Positions 36,986-48,228 of a stretch of 64,000 nt of DNA are shown piece after piece (position 1 is the first letter of the stretch; the number at the start of each line of letters is the position of its first letter). The position numbers and the translations under genes are program-made. Location of the stretch: the NCBI GenBank assembly GCA_030248295.1, contig JASANH010000997.1:124001-188000 (forward strand), written 5' to 3'. Under the pieces are notes generated by a model. That model worked only from the letters and a program-made list of their open reading frames with translations. It searched no databases and was not told the origin of the DNA. The stretch is from Mesodorylaimus sp. YZB2_4 (lineage: Eukaryota > Nematoda > Enoplea > Dorylaimida > Dorylaimidae).

Positions 36986-38884
36986 TCATACGAGGACTTT
37001 GGTCACATCTTGGTCACTGTTGGCTATCGTGTCTTTCATTCGAGCTTGTGGATCAAAGACGCGCGCTTCCTCAGCGGCCACATTCAGGCTGCTTACTGAA
37101 ATTGGAGAGATCAGTACGGACGGCAACATGGAGAGGGCTTGACTCACTTCCTTCCATTTCGTGCCTCATGGCGACGACTTGAATGACCCCAAACACGATC
37201 TGCACTTGGGCGAAGGGATCTCCGTAAGCGAATGCCTTCCATCGGTGTCGGCGAATATAGCGCATGATTCCGAGCACGTTGGCCCGGCGATTAGCCACCC
37301 ACATTTGCCTACCGATGTAGGCTGCCAGGAAAGCTGGAGATCGTTGCACGCCCAGCGAGCAATGCACCAAGAGTGTGGGCACACCTTGCGTTGCCTGTTT
37401 CAACTGATGTCCTTGAACCTGGGATACCAAGTCGGTCAGTTGGGCGGGCTCGTCTGGAATTCTGTGGTCCGGCCACATGTGCACATGAAGGATGATGACC
37501 TGGTGGTAAAATAGCAAGCATCAGACAACTTTTACCTCCTATCCCGCGGCAACCAAGCGGCGAAGAACTTGGACCGAGAAGTGTTTGTGATCCATGCTTA
37601 CCTCGCGATACTCGTCCGTCCTGGCCAAGTCGAACGTGACACCGACCCGATACACGTCGAATTCATCCTTGAACTTAACTAAGAACAGAGTTTGCACTTG
37701 GAACTCACCGAACGTTGCCTTGGCCCCTTCCGTCAAAGGGATGTACGGGTCCATCTTGGGTCGGCCAAGCTCCACGAAGGCACCAATCCATACGATCACT
37801 CCGACCTGAGCAGACTAATCCACACATTTTAGACCCCCAGTCCAGACACAGTCAACCTCACTTCTTGTTCCCAAATAGCCTGCCACTGATCGGCGAATTG
37901 ATTCGGCAAGGGTGCTTGACAGAGGATCAGCTTATTGCCGTAGTAGTCGTTCATGCGATTCATATGCAGATTGCGAGGCAGACGCTTTCTCGGTCTGACG
38001 AATTGTTTGACGCCTTGCACAACAGGGTCCGGCTCCGTGATCAGTGTGATGGCCGTGTCTCTTCGAATGTTGATCTTCTCCATCCGACAGCCCGAGATGT
38101 TGTAAATAAAAGTTCCATGGTCCCGGTGCATTTCCTCTTGTTCCAAAGTCTCGTCGCCGATGCTAAGAATGTACTCGATGATGTCAGGTCGGTCCCTCAC
38201 TTCTCGCACGGACCGCGCAGAAGCATGGTCGCTTCGTCGGCGTTGAGTCCTCATGGCGATCAGTCGTGCCGTCTCCCGTTTCAGTTGGATGTAGTTCAAA
38301 GTGTTGGGCGCATCTCTGAGCAACGCGTGCATTTCTGGATCGGGCCTTTTCATCTTCTGTCTGTGCTCGAGTATCTGCAGGTGTTGCATCCATGTTTGCT
38401 TTCGGAGAATGGCCGCTTCTTGATAACGTTCTTTTTTCATTCTCTGCTGCTCCACTCTTTTGGATTCTAAAAGCGGGACCCAACATCATTCCAGGAAGTT
38501 CATGCCAACGAATTCGACCAACTTGTCCACTTCTTGTTCGACGTGGTGCTTGGTCCCATGCTTCGTCCACGAGCTTGCTTCTTTTTAAGGCAAATGACAG
38601 CCACATAGCCCAAGCCGACGATCAGCAGCAGAACCATCAGGCAGCCGAGTACGATTAAACCGATCACGACTGAAAATATTCCATGAAAACTTGCACTCTA
38701 TGTCCTATTTTGTCACTTACCAGGAGACAGATCCTTCCCTATAATTCCAAGAAACAAGCCTATTATACGCACATTTCATGCAGCGGACAGACTTACTTGA
38801 ACTCGTAGTAGGCTTGCTCGTCGGTCGGGCATGGCAGGCTAGCTGAATGACCAACAGAACGAATACGATGCAAACGCCCCGCAT
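36986..38884 (-). CDS. Divergent receptor-type protein tyrosine phosphatase with minimal ectodomain
   Basis: Seven exons: 38884-38797, 38738-38721 (18-nt microexon), 38669-38523, 38466-37862, 37805-37602, 37499-37148, 37095-36986, giving about 507 residues. A signal peptide (VCIVFVLLVIQLAC) and about 20 Ser/Thr-rich residues precede a transmembrane segment (VIGLIVLGCLMVLLLIVGLG) and a basic stop-transfer. The single PTP domain has NKLILCQAPLPNQFADQWQA, then a WPD loop (MWPDHRIPDEP), the signature VHCSLGVQRSPAF, and Q-loop FAQVQIVF. The catalytic Cys and Arg of Cx5R and the WPD Asp are present. The usual HCSAGxGRTG is altered at four places, and no KNRY substrate loop is visible. Activity is therefore doubtful. 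The donor of the TM exon (38523) is uncertain; an in-phase alternative lies about 50 nt upstream. Confidence 0.8.
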
Positions 38885-39941
38885 GGCGAGTGGCGGCCTA
38901 CCGTCTCTGCTCACGGAGGCATGAGACGCGCCATGAGTGGCAAAGATCAGAGGCAATGTACAGCAGAATTCTGGCAACAAATTTCAGAGACAATGGTTCC
39001 TCATATATTTCCTTAAACCAAGGAAATGGATTTGTAAAACACGGAGCAGAATGCTCCGGATGGTCACTGTCATATGCCTGATTCAGAGGTTGGATAATGG
39101 GTGTGTTTGGCCGGGGGGGGGGGGGGAAGGTTAAGGATCGTATTTGGTTGCCTACTGGTCGCCGTAGACACTCAATCCAACGACAAAAACCGGTTCGCAA
39201 GCATCAACTCAATGATGACAATGAAGCTGGTGAAGTCTGGTGAAGTTATGGCAAATGAAGCTTACCTTCGTTGGCTTGCTCATACAGGACTTGTTCCTGC
39301 CAGAGACCATCTGCTCACCGCGATACCCTCTTCAATGCAGACTACTCATGGCCAGCCTGTTGCAGTAACAATATCACTGCTGCAAGATCAGTCAGGACCA
39401 TCAATCAGTTTTGATGGAGTGCACTATTGCATGTGTCTGTATTGCTACCTCTGCCTGTCACGATCAGGGCTGTTCAATTCAGCCTGTGAGGTTTCTTTCG
39501 AGGTCAAGTAAGAATTTAGCATTACGCAATAGCTGCTAAAATTTGATGGTATTCTCTCCATATTGCAAATAGTTATTGTCTTATGTTTTCATGTCTTCAG
39601 GGATGAGAACATTTCTGGACTCAAGGATCTTTTATGGTTGAATGAGCCCAGATGAAGGAAATAGATAGTTTCTTCTTGCCGCAGCTCCTGCAATTGTAAT
39701 TCAGTCGCATACTTATGTGTATCGAAGCCCCGTTCGCATCTGGGTTTTTAAAATTGCCGCTAATTTTGATAGACAGACAAGGCCTTTACAAGGTGTGCGC
39801 CTATCATGACGTCATGACGTCACGTCATGCCATTCCACGTGCTTTGCATACAGTACGTTACCAACCGATGATAGATAGGTACATCGGTCTAGTAATTTCT
39901 TTGGCTGACATTCGTTCGGATAAGCTCTCAAGGCATTGAAA
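38885..39941. other. Divergent promoter region between PTP and C18orf32 homologue
   Basis: About 1.05 kb between divergently transcribed genes. It contains a 14-nt poly-G run (39113-39126) and overlapping CRE palindromes (39807-39827). No coding frame is supported. Confidence 0.45.
39807..39827 (+). promoter_or_regulatory. Cluster of CRE sites upstream of C18orf32 homologue
   Basis: Two perfect TGACGTCA palindromes abut at 39807-39814 and 39815-39822, and TCACGTCA overlaps at 39820-39827. The cluster sits about 120 nt before the start codon of the next gene. Confidence 0.45.
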
Positions 39942-40307
39942 ATGGTTTGCATCCCGTGTATAGTTTTGCCATTGGCTTTGTGGATCTACGCTAAATTCCT
40001 TCAGCCATTCGTCTTACGATGGATGCCACCAACGTGGCGAACGTGGTTGGACAATTGGTTATATCCAACGTGTCCAGTCAAACCTCCACCTTCGAAACCC
40101 GTCACCAATGAAAAATCGAGCACTGCACCAGATCAAACTGGAAGTCAATCGGAACATGAAAATGGCGAACTGAAGCATCGAAAATCGGGTCAGCTAGACG
40201 AAAGTGACGAGAAATGCTGTTGCCCTGGGGAAAAAGGAAACTCACCGACGTCAGTGCTGGAAAGTAACGGGCGCATCGCTGTGGGTGGTTCGGACAAGAT
40301 CGATTAA
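39942..40307 (+). CDS. UPF0729 protein (C18orf32 homologue)
   Basis: Single exon of 121 residues. The N-terminus MVCIPCIVLPLALWIYAKFL is almost the signature of the UPF0729 family (human C18orf32 begins MVCIPCIV). It is followed by QPFVLRW and a WP-rich anchor, then a polar, Ser/Glu/Lys-rich tail longer than in human (76 residues). The tail carries a CCCPG cluster. Family members localise to the endoplasmic reticulum and lipid droplets; the molecular role is unsettled. The Met at 39942 was preferred over one two codons upstream because the family begins MVC. Confidence 0.85.
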   Translation: MVCIPCIVLPLALWIYAKFLQPFVLRWMPPTWRTWLDNWLYPTCPVKPPPSKPVTNEKSSTAPDQTGSQSEHENGELKHRKSGQLDESDEKCCCPGEKGNSPTSVLESNGRIAVGGSDKID

Positions 40308-40657
40308 CAAAACCGAATTTAGGGCAAAGAACGCAATCAAGTAGTCAGTGATTTACCAAATCTGTGGTTCGTAAGTCTTTTGTGATCTGTGCACGTGATG
40401 GCTGCTCTCACTGACTGTATCTTTCGTATTACTTACGCCACTTGGCTTACTTTCTAGGTTTTTGGGTTCGCCTGTATTTATGCGTTTCCTTGAGCTTAGA
40501 GGCAAAATCAAAATCACTTAGCTTTTTTTTATCCTAATTTACCTCTGAGAAAAACATAATGAGCCATTACTATAAGCCTACAGTAGGTAGGGTATATACT
40601 GTATTTACAAAGCAACGTTCACGTTTTCTATCATCTCATTTTTCAACCCGAAACCTT

Positions 40658-40663
40658 TTTATT
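40658..40663 (-). terminator. AATAAA signal for the NIM1 gene
   Basis: TTTATT on the plus strand lies 7 nt beyond the stop of the minus-strand NIM1 gene. It is close to the stop, but no better signal is near. Confidence 0.35.
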
Positions 40664-40670
40664 CTTAGGG

Positions 40671-42738
40671 TCACAAGATCAAGCATAACTTGGATGTTCG
40701 TTTCTTCAGCTTTTTTGATTCGCCTTCGTCATCGATGCTGGACGTGTTGTTCTGTCCTTCGGCCAGAGCTTGTGCTCGTTTCTGGTTATCGAGTTTGGAT
40801 TGTACTTGGCTGAGGACGATACGATACGTGCCGATCACTGAATTCTTAGCTCCTTTTTGAGCCGCTTCTTTCATCATGACTGGCGAAATACCGTAACGAT
40901 GCAACGTTTCCCAAACATCCTTTACTTCCGGCTTGGCGATTAATTCCTCTTCGCTTGGTACCAAACTAAATTTCTCATTTTCGACAGGAAAATTTTCTTT
41001 TCCCAGCCAATAGTGACCGCGCATATCGAGCAGTGTGTAACGCTGGTTGGGATCCATTTTGAGAATTCCATTGATGAGGTCTTGACAAAAGGGAGACACG
41101 TGGTCTGGGATGGTGAAGAAGCCAGTTAGGATCTGTCTCTTCAACTCGGCCACCGTCTCGCCTCGAAATGGAGTATTGCCAGTGACCATGAAGTAGAGGA
41201 GGATACCCAACGCCCAGATGTCAACGTATTCCCCGTAATAGGCATTCTCCTGGAACAATTCTGGGGCCGCGTAGGGCGGACTACCACAAAACGTGTTCAA
41301 CGTGTCCCCAGCATTGATGGCGATGCTGAAACCGAAATCGCCCAGTTTTACCCATCCGGGACCAGCGAAAAAGACGTTCTCGGCTTTGATGTCTCTGTGA
41401 ACGATACCGTTTTCGTGCTAGAAGAACAGCAGAATAAGCTGGCTTGCAAAGTGGGCGAGCCCAATAAGTGCCCAGGTTAGCATGGACTGGATACGCGGTC
41501 AGGCCTGGAACACACCCCGCTCGAACGAGCTGACGTAGGCGGCTCGTTCGGTGCAAGGCCCATAGTCCGTAATTGACCAGGGATCGTTGAGGGAAAACAA
41601 GCCTCCTAATGAAACTCTTCATACCGTGGACATAGCTATTTCAACTTTCATGCAGCAGAAGCCTAGTTCAGAGCCCCTGGGACGAGACAGACCCTCAGTA
41701 AAGCAGTCAGGTCACGAGGCGCTTAGTCAGGTGTCACATTTGGTGGCTAGCCTGGCGATATGAGACCAAACAACATGGCTGGAGACCAGTCACATGTCCC
41801 ACCTGATGCCTTGGATTTGCCAGCTAATGCGTGCATTAGCGGCCACACAGCCCCCTCAATACGTACCATGTGAATGACTGCCGCCAGCACTTGAGCCAAG
41901 ATTGGCTTGGCCTCGTCCTCGCTCAGTTTCTCATTCTCGATAACGTGACCGTACAACTCGCCTCCGCCAGCAAACTCGAGTACCAAGTGTATTTTTGTCA
42001 AAGTTTCTACGACCTGAAGATAGTAAAACTTGATAGCAGTGCCTAACATCCTTGGCACTACTACTGGAGAAAATGCCCGAACGGTGTCCGTGGGGTGTCC
42101 TTACGCTTGGCTACGTTCTATCCGGATAACACACACCGGCTCGTGACACGGACATGCAGACATCGAGGGACGTGCCGACGCAGTGCTGTACTGGCCGTGC
42201 TATGGCGTCAGAATACGTCAAACACTCACTTCGAACAAGCGAACAATGTTTGGATGATGCATTTCCTCCATGTTCTGAATTTCACGGGCTAAAAGTTTTT
42301 GAGCTTTTTGATCCATTTTTGATTTCTCGATGACTTTGATTGCCACTTTCTCTGAAATTATATGCATTGCCTGTGGTAAGAACAGCCGCGCTTGGGGTCT
42401 AGATCAACACCGAGGAATGCTCTCTTACCTTTGGTCAGTACATGCACACCCAATCTGACCTTGGAGAAGTTACCAGCTCCTAATTCCTTGCCTAATTTGT
42501 AAAAGCCGATACGATTTCCCAAGGACACATCTCGTTGATAGTTGGGGTCACTGGCCAATAGCTCCAATACTTTGTCATAGGCAGCGATCTTCATATCCTC
42601 TTTGTTTAACGAGACGCTCGAATCGTTGAAAGTTGGCCTTGTGTGCGCATCTCCCACATTGCTGCCAGTGTCGTTCTGAATTGGATAGATCTGATCCACA
42701 TCCTTTGACGTGACCATGGCGGGCAAAGTGGCAATCAC
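40671..42738 (-). CDS. NIM1K: NIM1 serine/threonine kinase (AMPK-related)
   Basis: Four exons in phase: 42738-42429, 42351-42230, 42013-41867, 41417-40671, giving 441 residues (human NIM1 436). The N-terminus has RIGFYKLGKELGAGNFSKVR. The ATP lysine is K109 (VAIKVIEK). The catalytic loop HRDIKAEN has D202, and DFG is D220. The activation loop is LNTFCGSPPYAAPELF, with T235 in the position phosphorylated by LKB1. The C-terminal region (SVIGTYRIVLSQVQ) and the final CLIL match the NIM1 tail (human ends CSIL), a possible prenylation-like motif. It is cytosolic or membrane-associated. Intron 3 is 449 nt; the others are shorter. A second Met at 42717 is an alternative start. Confidence 0.93.
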
Positions 42739-44334
42739 TGATAACGCGATAAGAGCAGCAGAAAAGTGCGTCGAAGAAACGGAATCTCGGAGAGCGGAAA
42801 TAAGCTAGTTCCGATCTCGACAGAGCATTCACTCACTGCAAAGTCTCCCGAACAGTAATCAGCTGGCCTCGTCGCCCCGCAAATACGGTCTCTGGCCCGT
42901 CCGACCTTGAACGCGTGCTAGCAAACTCCGACTCGTTCTCGCTGTTTCTTTCCACCGATCCCACCTACAGGTATGTCACGAGGGCGTATTTTCTGACACC
43001 TTCATATACCTATCGAGATAACTATTGATTCCCGTTTGTCCAATCTTTCCGCTTCGAGATCACCGGCTTTGTTGGAAATGCTAAATTGAAGAAAAGGGCC
43101 CTCTTCGAGCTTAGATAGCTTCTTGGCCATTAGAACTCGCACATGTTCCTGCATGGCGCCAGCTCATCCCTGCGCTTTCCATGTGAGAGCTTGTTAGCAA
43201 AGACGCCTGCTGAGCTATTTTGCTATGTTCTACAGCCGATAGTGAAGTCGCCTTTCTTAAAATAATCATTTCGTAGTTGTTTTCGGCTACTTCTAAGATA
43301 CTTCCACGGCTCACGATGAGTGTAGGTGTGCTCACGGCATTTAGAGACGTTTACGTAGGTGATCCTTATCGAGCCCCTAATTACTTCCCAATCACTCACT
43401 GTTCTTTGTTACTCACTTGCGAACATACGCGTATCGCAAAATCAGCTCATTCAGATTTCTTCTACAGCGTAGGGCGTATGTTGCAGGGGTCTGATTTTTA
43501 GTGCGTTATAATTCCAGTTCTAATTTTTAGTGCGTTATAATTCGATTTCTAATGGCGATTACGTGCAGCCATGTTGATCCCGCGTGTAACGCTCAGGTAG
43601 GCTAGCAAACGAAACTTTCTGATTAATGACATCCTGGAAAGAGGAAGTTACTGTAATGTTGTAACGTGCTGCTCTCATCGGCCTCTAGGAATGCTATGAA
43701 GGGAGTACGCGATAAAAGTAAATTTAGTAAATTAAGTGAATTTTTCGTGAAGCACGCCTACGTTTCTGTTTTGCCAAGCAAGATGGACCAGGTTACGTGC
43801 AAGATCATTGCAATTATTCAAATGACGTTTTCCAGGAGACTAGAACCGATCCGTTATTTTCCATTGTTGTCGTGTTTTATTCACTGGAAACACAACACTG
43901 CACTCTAGGACCAAGAAACACGAGACAGCCAGATAAGAGACAACGTGAAAGCGGAGCTGCACCAAACTAAGTGGCATTATTCAAGTATTATACGTAAAGT
44001 AAAAACATTACTGTCCAACTGTACATGGGTGGGAGAGTGAGAAAGGTGAGAGATCGAGAGGCGTGGATCTGTCCTGGGTCGGATGGCCTTGACTAGATTT
44101 TTTTAAAAGGTTTGATCCGGAGCTGACCCCTCGTATCTTCTTCACCCTACACTATCATCACCTGCCATGCTGTACGTCTAACTTTCTCCTCTCATTGTGT
44201 GAGCTGGAGACAACTACCCTTGTAAGATTCGCAGGTGACATGCCTTGCGCATGTCCGTGAGCATCGGCCAGAGTGACCAGGTTTCCTTGAACTTGATTCT
44301 TTTTCAACTTCTTAACGGTCACACATTTTTCAAC
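42739..44334. other. Gene-free stretch upstream of NIM1
   Basis: About 1.6 kb. It holds the NIM1 promoter and leader. A short direct repeat (TTTTTAGTGCGTTATAATTC twice) lies at about 43496-43545. No gene recognised. Confidence 0.4.
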
Positions 44335-45292
44335 TTCTTAACCAGAAGCTCGAGATAAAGCAGCTTGACGAAAGCTTTTCTAAATTTGCTATTGAAAGCA
44401 AGAAGAGCAAAAAAAAGCTACGAAAGCATTCGCGGCATGAGTGTAGTTGTTGTTCCATGGTCAAACAAAGAACGGGAACGAGACGCCAAGACCGGCCAGA
44501 AAGCTGATGAAGTTGGGCACAGCCACTAGCACAAAATCGATGCACGATATAGTAGCCATCGATTTGGTCAGCTGCACTTGACGCTTCAAGCGCTTAGCAT
44601 CGCTGCTGGGTGCGCCAGTCATGTTCCGAATATGGTGGATTCCCAGCACGAGTGCCATCCCGGTGAACAATGCGCTAAGGGCGCCCGTGATAGATGCAAA
44701 GCTGGTCAGAAAGATCAAGAACCCCATGGGGTATATGCTCGGTATGCCGCACTTCCACGCCAGGGGCATTATTGGGTGAGAGAACCGGCCAGTTACAACA
44801 CCAGTGACGAGAAAGATAATCATGAGCAGGCATGTCGCGACCGACAGATAACATAAATTCTTGGGTGTCCAATTTGTTCGAAACCAATTCGGCTTTGCAA
44901 GAGCTAAGAGTCTTTCTACGCCGCCGAGAAATAGAAACACACATTCCGTAGTGTAGGCGGGCGGATAGAGTAGGGGGAACACGGTTGTCATACAGTTCTT
45001 TTAAGTATGTGGTTGTGCAGGGTGAGTCGCATCCACAACACGATACAGACCAGAAATTAATAGTTCCAAGCCCAGCAGGAAGTTACCCCATGTGATGCCC
45101 ATGATCAATAGGGATTGGCGGAGCAGAGGTCCGTTGCTCAGAAGAACCACAAAAGCGGTCAGGATTAAGCCTTCCACCACCCCGCCGATTGCTGCGTAGC
45201 CAGTAACTGGCCGAATCTGTAGAACCAGAATAAGTATACCGGCTAGAATTATACAACTCTGTCATGGGCAACGATGAGTTATTACTCGACAT
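44335..45292 (-). pseudogene. Broken Srsx-like GPCR
   Basis: It is collinear with the intact receptor at 47269-48228 but interrupted. The start (MSSNNSSLPMTELYNSSR) runs into a frameshift near residue 28. The middle (residues about 105-280) is open at 44461-44991 and still reads LFLGGVERLLALAKPNWFRT. A stop replaces the Gln codon in the F-I-Q-P-W segment (near 44460), and another frameshift follows before the C-terminus. The DNA match to the intact gene is strong along most of the length, so inactivation is fairly recent. Confidence 0.75.
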
Positions 45293-45584
45293 TATTAGAG
45301 CTACTTCTTATCATGAGTCAGTGAGAGACATTAACTGCTGCTCTCGGCTCTTGACTGTCAATGAACGTCGATCGAGTGGCTTGCTGTATCAAAGATGCTG
45401 TGCGCTCTGGCGTCAAGATTCTTTTTTAAGGCCTGCTCATCGCTGAAAAACGACTCCTAAACATGTGCTTAATCGAGTTATTGTCAGAGATGAACCATGC
45501 AAATCATAAGGCCCACGAGCGCACTATGATTGCTCTTGCGTGTCATTTGAAAATAATCTGACTCCTAACGATAAGGCTGGAAAT

Positions 45585-45658
45585 ATAGTTTGATTCGACA
45601 GCAATATTGAACCTTGCCAGCTCGCCCAAAAGCGTCGCATCGAACTATATTTTAGGGC
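45585..45658. mobile_element. Decayed relative of the palindromic MITE
   Basis: The ends (GGCTGGAAATATAGTTTGAT and ATCGAACTATATTTTAGGGC) are imperfect inverted repeats and match the ends of the element at 27221-27348. The interior is shorter and degraded. Confidence 0.5.
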
Positions 45659-47268
45659 CTGGAGGGAGTATTTGCACCTCGCTAGAACACTCAGTCATCC
45701 TCCGTACATAGATCATGGCTTACAGAAAGCCTTGATAAGGGGCACCCTCAGCAGCTACATGCAGAGGGTCGTTTTGTATGCCAGGCCTACTTTCCTACCC
45801 TCAGCGCTATATCTTGCAGATCAGGGCGCTTGGGCATATACATGTAGTTTATTTGGCTAACAGACACCAAATAAATTTGGATATCTGAGGACATACCTAC
45901 GGATAAGCCCCATTCTACGCTTTAATGATATTGCTGTCCTAAATTTAAGGCACGTTTCAGATGATCGTAAGTGTCTGAGGTCACAATAGTGATAGACATC
46001 AACAGTGTCGCTATCACTTCCCAGGGTCCTTGTTACTCCTCGTTGACATGTGCCGCCAAAAAAATCGAAACTGGTCATTTGCATACGAACAATGCAATGC
46101 GTGTTTTGACTGATAAGCCTTCATAGCCTCTCTTTCTGGAGGAATGTTATCTAAACTTTCGGTCAACAATTTATCATGCTAATGTGACGCTTACGCTTAC
46201 ATGTTTACTTGCGCCCAAGCAAAGCTCCAAGGTCTGTCCTCGCTAATAAAGACTATAAAAGGCCTCACAAAACTCATTAACGGCCATACACTACTTACTT
46301 TGCTGGTTATTAAAGTGAGCACACAAGAAGTTTTAGTCTTCGTAGAAGGACTGGACTTTAAGATATACCATTACCTTCTTCGAAAAAAGCACTACGACAT
46401 GGATATAACGCGACTGGTCAGTCGCCTTACAACTTTCCCTTGATCGAGAGCATAAATCAGCGATCGTAGAAACAGTGCGCCTCGTGATTTGTTGGATAGA
46501 ATCCATCGAACAGAGGATAAGTATGCACTACTGACCATTCACTGTAAACTTTTGCTAGCACTGGGAAGAACTCAGGATCAGGTCCCGTCGCATTAAAGAG
46601 ATTCTATTGCTCATTGCTTTAGCATTATATTTTTAGCGACTACAATCAATATTGTTTATCACGCAATAAAAAAAAGACTTCTGATGCACATCATACGCCC
46701 AGGAAACATCGAGGTAAATTTGCCGTACAATAAGTATGACGGCGGCTACGTATTGTAGGGCTTGCTTGGCTCACAGCAAGCGTTAAAATGTCACGCAAGA
46801 GTCATTATTACTCATATTCATACGGCTATCTGCCTAGCCAAGTAAGCTGCAATGAGTTCGAATTTTCACTCATTCGAATGTGTTTCTAAAATCAACCACA
46901 CCAATCCTCTTATTTTCATCATCGGCATGTTTTATTGCGACGTAGTTCACAACAACGCTTTTTATAATGGGACAAAGAAAGGCAACATTTAGGTAGAGAC
47001 AACACGGATTATGAAACTATGTGACAACAGCTGGAATCATTGATTCCATAGTACTGGCATACCATAAGTACGTGTGCGTGAGTGTGCCATAAGAGAGAGG
47101 GGAGAAAGGATCTCATCTTGGCTCAGGAATTCGACCCAGAGACAACTATCTTTCGCAGATTAGCTTGTGCGATGCGCTGTCCATGACCGTTTGCGTCGGC
47201 CGTAGTCACCGCTTTGCCGGCGAGACCCGACGGAGCGACTTGATTCTTGTTCCAAGGCAGTAAGTTTT
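45659..47268. other. Gene-free stretch between receptor copies
   Basis: About 1.6 kb, AT-rich. The plus frame at 46201-46443 and others lack any motif or paralogue. Nothing supportable was seen. Confidence 0.4.
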
Positions 47269-48228
47269 TCAATTTGTTAACCAAGAGCTTGAGACAAAAA
47301 ACTTAACGAAAGCCTTCCTAAACTTGCTATTGAAAGCGAGGCAAGCAAAAAAAGCTGCACTGGCATTTGCGGCTTGAGTATAGTTGTTGTTCCATGGTTG
47401 AATGAAGGATGGAAACGATACGCCTAGACCAGTTAGAAAGCTGATGAACTGCGGCAAAGCCACAAATACTAAATCGATTAAGGACATAGTAGCCATCGAC
47501 TTGGTCAGTTGCAGTTGACGGTTCAGGCTCTTGGCATCGGTGCTGACTGCGCCAGTCAATTTCCGAAAACGACGAATTCCGAGAAAGAGTGCTAGCGCAG
47601 TGAGGAATGCACTAAGTGCGCCAGTTAAAGACGAGAAGCTGGTTAGAAAGATTAGGAATTCTATGGGATACAAGCTCGGTATGGCGCAGCTCCACGCCAA
47701 CGGAATGATTGGGTGCGAGAACCAACTAGATACGAGACCAGTGATGGGAAATAAAACCGCGAGCAAGCTCGCGGTGGCTGACAGATACCACAGATTCTTG
47801 GGTGTCCAATTGTTGCGGAACCAGGTCGGCTTTGCTACAGCTAAGAATCTTTCGAGCCCACCCAAAAAAAGGAATGCCCCTTCCGTTGCGTAGGCGGCTG
47901 GATACAAAAGCGGGAACACAACTGCCACGCATTTCCTCAAGCTTGGTCGTTGTTGATGGTGCGTCGTGTCCACTACGCGATACAGGCCCGAAATTAGTAA
48001 GTCCAAACCCAGCAGAAGGTTTCCAAGCATGATTCCCGCCACCAGTGATGACTGGCGGAGCAAAGAGCGATTGCTCAGAAGAACAGCAAAGGCAATCATG
48101 TTTTCGCAGACCACCGTCCCGCCGACTGCCGCGTAACTTGCGTAATCAGCGGTCTTCCAGGCGACAGAGCTAAGACGGCTCGAATTTCTTGCTTCAGTAA
48201 TATGTAGCGACGAAGAATTATTGGACAT
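47269..48228 (-). CDS. Srsx-like seven-transmembrane receptor
   Basis: Intronless frame of 319 residues with seven hydrophobic segments. The N-terminus (MSNNSSSLHITEARNSS) carries N-glycosylation sites. TM1 lies near residues 30-53 (VGGTVVCENMIAFAVLL), TM2 near 63-85, and TM3 ends with LFLGGLERFLAVAKPTWFRN, which takes the place of the DRY region as in nematode Srsx/rhodopsin-like chemoreceptors. TM6 follows KSMATMSLIDLVFVALP, and TM7 includes NNNYTQAANASAAFFACLAF with no NPxxY. The tail is short and basic. It is probably a plasma-membrane receptor in sensory or other neurons; the ligand is unknown. It is the only intact member of a local family of three (pseudogene at 44335-45292, fragment at 51071-51360). 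Confidence 0.75.
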   Translation of the reverse strand: MSNNSSSLHITEARNSSRLSSVAWKTADYASYAAVGGTVVCENMIAFAVLLSNRSLLRQSSLVAGIMLGNLLLGLDLLISGLYRVVDTTHHQQRPSLRKCVAVVFPLLYPAAYATEGAFLFLGGLERFLAVAKPTWFRNNWTPKNLWYLSATASLLAVLFPITGLVSSWFSHPIIPLAWSCAIPSLYPIEFLIFLTSFSSLTGALSAFLTALALFLGIRRFRKLTGAVSTDAKSLNRQLQLTKSMATMSLIDLVFVALPQFISFLTGLGVSFPSFIQPWNNNYTQAANASAAFFACLAFNSKFRKAFVKFFVSSSWLTN

